Positions 7,366 through 9,546 of a stretch of 9,546 nt of DNA are shown piece by piece. The position numbers and the translations under genes were made by a program. The stretch spans positions 1-9,546 of the forward strand of contig DOVL01000277.1 in assembly GCA_003520105.1 (NCBI GenBank), read 5' to 3'. The notes beneath the pieces were generated by a model. It did no database searches. It saw only the letters and a program-made list of their open reading frames with translations, and was not told where the DNA came from. The stretch is from Lachnospiraceae bacterium. Lineage in GTDB: Bacteria; Bacillota; Clostridia; Lachnospirales; Lachnospiraceae. Numbering within the stretch: the stretch's first letter is position 1; each line of letters begins with the position of its first letter.

Positions 7366-7500
7366 TTGAATAAAGTCTCAGAATTTATCGTATGCAGGCG
7401 AAGATTAGTTTTTATTGTTTTTGCGTTACTTATGATATTCAGCGTTGTCGGCATTTTTAATACCAGAATCAACTATGATGTATCGAAATATCTACCTTCA
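7366..7500 (+). pseudogene. Remnant of an MMPL/RND-family transporter N-terminus
   Basis: A 45-codon plus-strand stretch starting at TTG 7366 reads as the start of an MMPL-type RND exporter: a short amphipathic lead (LNKVSEFIVCRRR), one hydrophobic helix (LVFIVFALLMIFSVVGI), then INYDVSKYLP (35-44). A basic lead, first membrane helix and then (V/I)NYD...YLP is how many Firmicute MMPL proteins begin. Intact proteins run to about 700-1000 residues. Here the resemblance ends at about 7500 and the strong hairpin starts at 7526. No ribosome binding site precedes the TTG, and the frame upstream is antisense to the LOG gene. I read it as the 5' stump of a gene once divergent from LOG. The identification rests on pattern memory of a short segment. 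Confidence 0.55.
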
Positions 7501-7525
7501 CTGTTGTCAATATATTTTACAGACA

Positions 7526-7566
7526 ACAAAACATACATGCCCTCAATTCAGACATGTATGTTTTGT
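7526..7566 (-). terminator. Strong hairpin terminator of the hflK-hflC-pflA operon
   Basis: A perfect 14-base stem, ACAAAACATACATG (7526-7539) with CATGTATGTTTTGT (7553-7566), encloses a 13-base loop. It begins 9 bases after the pflA stop codon. On the minus strand the 3' arm runs into TTTTGTTGTC, an adequate U-rich tail. The outer part of the stem is A/T-symmetric, so it could also stop transcription coming from the left. Confidence 0.65.
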
Positions 7567-7575
7567 AACACTTCA

Positions 7576-8379
7576 TTATTCAGGTAGCACAGGCGTGTCG
7601 AATGGATATCCCACATGTATCCCTGCCTCTTTCATGCGGAGGCGCTCTTCACGCATGGCATTAACAACCATATCACGCGCACTGTGGCCATCCTCGCCCG
7701 TAAGAGGTTTAACATCCTTAAGGACGTAATCGATTCCCATCTCCTTATATTTTGGCTTAGCCATATCATGATAAGGAAGTATATCAACAGCCTTGACGTT
7801 CTTAAAGTGCGCCAGGAACCTTCCGGACTTCGCAAGAAGCTCAGGATCGAAGGTGTATCCCGGAACGATAACGTGTCTTACCCAGATCGGGATGTTCTTC
7901 TCATCAAGATATTTGTAAAAATCAATGATGGTATCCTGCTTAACACCCGTCAGCTCCTCATGCATCTTAGGGTCGATAGCCTTAAGATCGAGAAGCACAA
8001 GGTCAGTAACCTCGGCAAGCTTTTCATACTTTGCATAGATCTCCGGAACATCCTTCTTAAAGAGATATCCGGTAGTATCAAGCGCCGTCTGAACTCCAAG
8101 CTGTTTTGCAGCTGCGAAAAGCTCTGTCACGAAATCGATCTGTACAAGCGGTTCACCACCGGAAACCGTAAGTCCGCCTCTCTTCATGAAAGGAAGGTAG
8201 CTTTTCATATCTGCCATGATCTCGGCAACCGTCATCTCCTTGCCGCCTCTGCCATCCCAGGTATCCGGGTTATGGCAATACAGACAGCGTAACGGACAGC
8301 CCTTCAGAAATACAACATATCTGGTACCCGGTCCGTCAACCGTGCTTCCTGTTATTATTGAATGAATATTTCCTGTCAT
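7576..8379 (-). CDS. pflA: Pyruvate formate-lyase activating enzyme (radical SAM)
   Basis: Installs the glycyl radical on pyruvate formate-lyase, using S-adenosylmethionine and a 4Fe-4S cluster, and so switches on anaerobic conversion of pyruvate to acetyl-CoA and formate; cytoplasmic. Its 267 residues fit the PflA class without an inserted ferredoxin domain. The N-terminus carries STVDGPGTRYVVFLKGC followed by the cluster motif C28-x3-C32-x2-C35 and HNPDTW. The SAM-binding SGGEP is at 73-77, DTTGY at 101-105, LLDLK at 129-133, HEELTG at 140-145 and WVRHVIVPGYT at 166-176. The ribosome binding site GAGGGGGAG overlaps the end of hflC and the start follows the hflC stop by 3 bases, so translation is coupled. 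No pflB or other glycyl-radical gene lies in the window, so the enzyme it activates must be encoded elsewhere; that it is PFL rather than another glycyl-radical enzyme is inferred from the single-domain form. Confidence 0.93.
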   Translation of the reverse strand: MTGNIHSIITGSTVDGPGTRYVVFLKGCPLRCLYCHNPDTWDGRGGKEMTVAEIMADMKSYLPFMKRGGLTVSGGEPLVQIDFVTELFAAAKQLGVQTALDTTGYLFKKDVPEIYAKYEKLAEVTDLVLLDLKAIDPKMHEELTGVKQDTIIDFYKYLDEKNIPIWVRHVIVPGYTFDPELLAKSGRFLAHFKNVKAVDILPYHDMAKPKYKEMGIDYVLKDVKPLTGEDGHSARDMVVNAMREERLRMKEAGIHVGYPFDTPVLPE

Positions 8380-8382
8380 CTC

Positions 8383-9360
8383 TTACTCCCCCTCAGTCTG
8401 AGTAGTAGCTTCAGTTGCAGCCTCAGTCGTCTGCTCGGTTGTCTGCTCCTGCTGTCTCTGATACTCGCTCTGAGCACTTACATCCTCATCTGTTCCGTAA
8501 ATGATCTTTACAAGTTCCGAATCCTTATCCAGCATAAGCACATTTCCGTTATTCTTCAATGATGCCTTAAGTGCATCGAGTCCTCTCAGATAGTTGTAGA
8601 ACTCTGCCTTGTCAGGGTCATTATACGCCTCGGAAAGAATACGCATGTATTCTGCTTCGCCCTCGGCTATAATAGTTTCTGCATCTTTCTCAGCCTCTGC
8701 GAGAGTGATGGTAACCTCTTTGTCTGTTTCGTTCTTGATGATCTGAGCATCAGACTCACCCTTTGCGGTGTAGCTTGCCGCAATATTCTGTCTCTCAGAA
8801 ATCATTCGTTCATAAACCGCAGTTTTGTTATCATCCGGAAGATCAAGTGCCTTGATCTCTGCAGTCATGATAATTATTCCATAATCTGCGATATCCGAAT
8901 TTGCTTCCTTGGTGATAACATCTGTCAGCTGTGCACCTCTTGCAGCGATAACCTCGTCCTGAGTCATGGATGAGATCGTATTCTTGGTAGCATTATAAAC
9001 TGCTGCATCGATTCTTTCCTCTGCTCTGGCATCAACCGCGCCGAGTGTCTTGTAATATTTAATCGGATCAACTACCTTCCAGAGAACGTAGTCATCGGCG
9101 ATCATCGACTTCTTATCCTTGGTGATAACATCACTTGTCGGAAGATCGTAAACTCTGGTTCCGCTGTACACAAGCTGAACATTCTCGATGAAAGGCGTCT
9201 TGAAATGAAGTCCCGGATCATCATCAACCCTTGTAACCTTACCAAAACGCTTAACAAGCGCGTAATTGTTATATTCTACAGTATAAAGTGAGTTAAAAAG
9301 CACTACTGCCGCTGCAATGATAAATACGACCAGGGCAGTTAATTTAATTGTCTTCTTCAT
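8383..9360 (-). CDS. hflC: HflC-type SPFH/prohibitin-domain membrane protein
   Basis: Partner of HflK; in Escherichia coli the HflKC complex cages the membrane protease FtsH and modulates its access to substrates. The 325 residues show an N-terminal membrane anchor (about 6-24, LTALVVFIIAAAVVLF) after a lysine-rich start, an SPFH domain (about 25-185, including VEYNNYALVKRFGKV and PGLHFKTPF), a charged helical stretch (about 183-245, with EAEKDAETIIAEGEAEYMRIL), a conserved C-terminal helix (FYNYLRGLDALKASL, 254-268), and a Thr/Glu/Gln/Ala tail (about 300-325) of unknown purpose. The ribosome binding site GGGGAGG lies 8 bases upstream, inside the end of hflK, and the start is 3 bases past the hflK stop. 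It is translationally coupled to hflK upstream and pflA downstream. Confidence 0.93.
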   Translation of the reverse strand: MKKTIKLTALVVFIIAAAVVLFNSLYTVEYNNYALVKRFGKVTRVDDDPGLHFKTPFIENVQLVYSGTRVYDLPTSDVITKDKKSMIADDYVLWKVVDPIKYYKTLGAVDARAEERIDAAVYNATKNTISSMTQDEVIAARGAQLTDVITKEANSDIADYGIIIMTAEIKALDLPDDNKTAVYERMISERQNIAASYTAKGESDAQIIKNETDKEVTITLAEAEKDAETIIAEGEAEYMRILSEAYNDPDKAEFYNYLRGLDALKASLKNNGNVLMLDKDSELVKIIYGTDEDVSAQSEYQRQQEQTTEQTTEAATEATTQTEGE

Positions 9361-9363
9361 CTC

Positions 9364-9546
9364 TTAGTCCTCCCCTGATCCGTTATTCTGTGAACTGCTG
9401 CTTCCGGAACCGTTACTTATATTTACAAAGCTGTCCAGAGGATACATAGTCTCTGTATCTCCGTCAGTGATAATAACCTTGAGTGTCGGAAGAAGCTCTT
9501 CCATGGTTTCATAGAACATTCTCTTCTTGGTTATGAGCGGATACTG
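9364..9546 (-). CDS. hflK: HflK-type SPFH membrane protein, partial (C-terminal 60 residues)
   Basis: The frame is open at the right edge and ends at TAA 9366-9364. The 60 visible residues include KKRMFYETMEELLPTLKVII and then TMYPLDSF, the conserved end of HflK, where the last helix of the SPFH protein is followed by a short strand. The C-terminal tail is Ser/Asn/Gly-rich (SNGSGSSSSQNNGSGED). Family knowledge and the order hflK-hflC support the call. The membrane anchor and SPFH domain lie outside the window. Confidence 0.85.
   Translation of the reverse strand, partial: QYPLITKKRMFYETMEELLPTLKVIITDGDTETMYPLDSFVNISNGSGSSSSQNNGSGED

Noticed and set aside
6724..7587. Long plus-strand frame of 287 codons
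   Set aside because: Most of it is antisense to the LOG gene, whose motifs are unmistakable. Only its last part (7366-7500) has independent coding character and is reported as a transporter remnant.
7615..8292. Plus-strand frame of 225 codons opposite pflA
   Set aside because: It is fully antisense to pflA, has no recognisable domain and no ribosome binding site.

Overview
The window reads as chromosomal DNA of a moderately AT-rich anaerobic Firmicute, most likely a Lachnospiraceae (Butyrivibrio/Roseburia-type) genome. The basis is strong GGAGG-type ribosome binding sites, a glycyl-radical activase, the clostridial style of the Sua5, RpiB and HflKC proteins, and an ATPase family that I recall as common in Lachnospiraceae. 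The taxonomic call is an inference from protein style, not a computed match.

Left part (1-4543): a very large, uncharacterised, hydrophilic protein gene runs leftwards from 3161 off the left edge (at least 1053 codons). Facing away from it across a 323-base AT-rich spacer is an AAA/Orc1-Cdc6-like ATPase with a probable C-terminal winged helix (3485-4543). The spacer ends in a striking repeat block: three copies of a 22-base unit at an exact 29-base period, made of seven TATAAA boxes 10 or 19 bases apart, ending at the ATPase ribosome binding site. This ATPase plus iteron-like repeats, with the giant divergent gene, is the least explained part of the window.

Middle (4661-6682, plus strand): a housekeeping pair, Sua5/YwlC (tRNA t6A synthesis) and RpiB (ribose-5-phosphate isomerase B). 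Relatives of these are neighbours in the Bacillus ywl region. They are followed by a translationally coupled but truncated membrane acyltransferase gene that stops after about 137 codons.

Right part (6683-9546, minus strand apart from one remnant): a LOG-family phosphoribohydrolase with a good promoter; then, in the gap upstream of it, a plus-strand remnant of about 45 codons that looks like the N-terminus of an MMPL/RND-type transporter; then a strong hairpin terminator; then a tight operon hflK-hflC-pflA. The two junctions in that operon share the same stop/start layout (TAAGAGATG), so a membrane SPFH protease-modulator pair is co-translated with the pyruvate formate-lyase activase. No pflB is in the window.

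Two plus-strand genes (acyltransferase, MMPL transporter) have both lost their 3' ends next to minus-strand genes, which points to past deletion or rearrangement between about 6.7 and 7.5 kb. No tRNA, rRNA, CRISPR array or insertion sequence was recognised.
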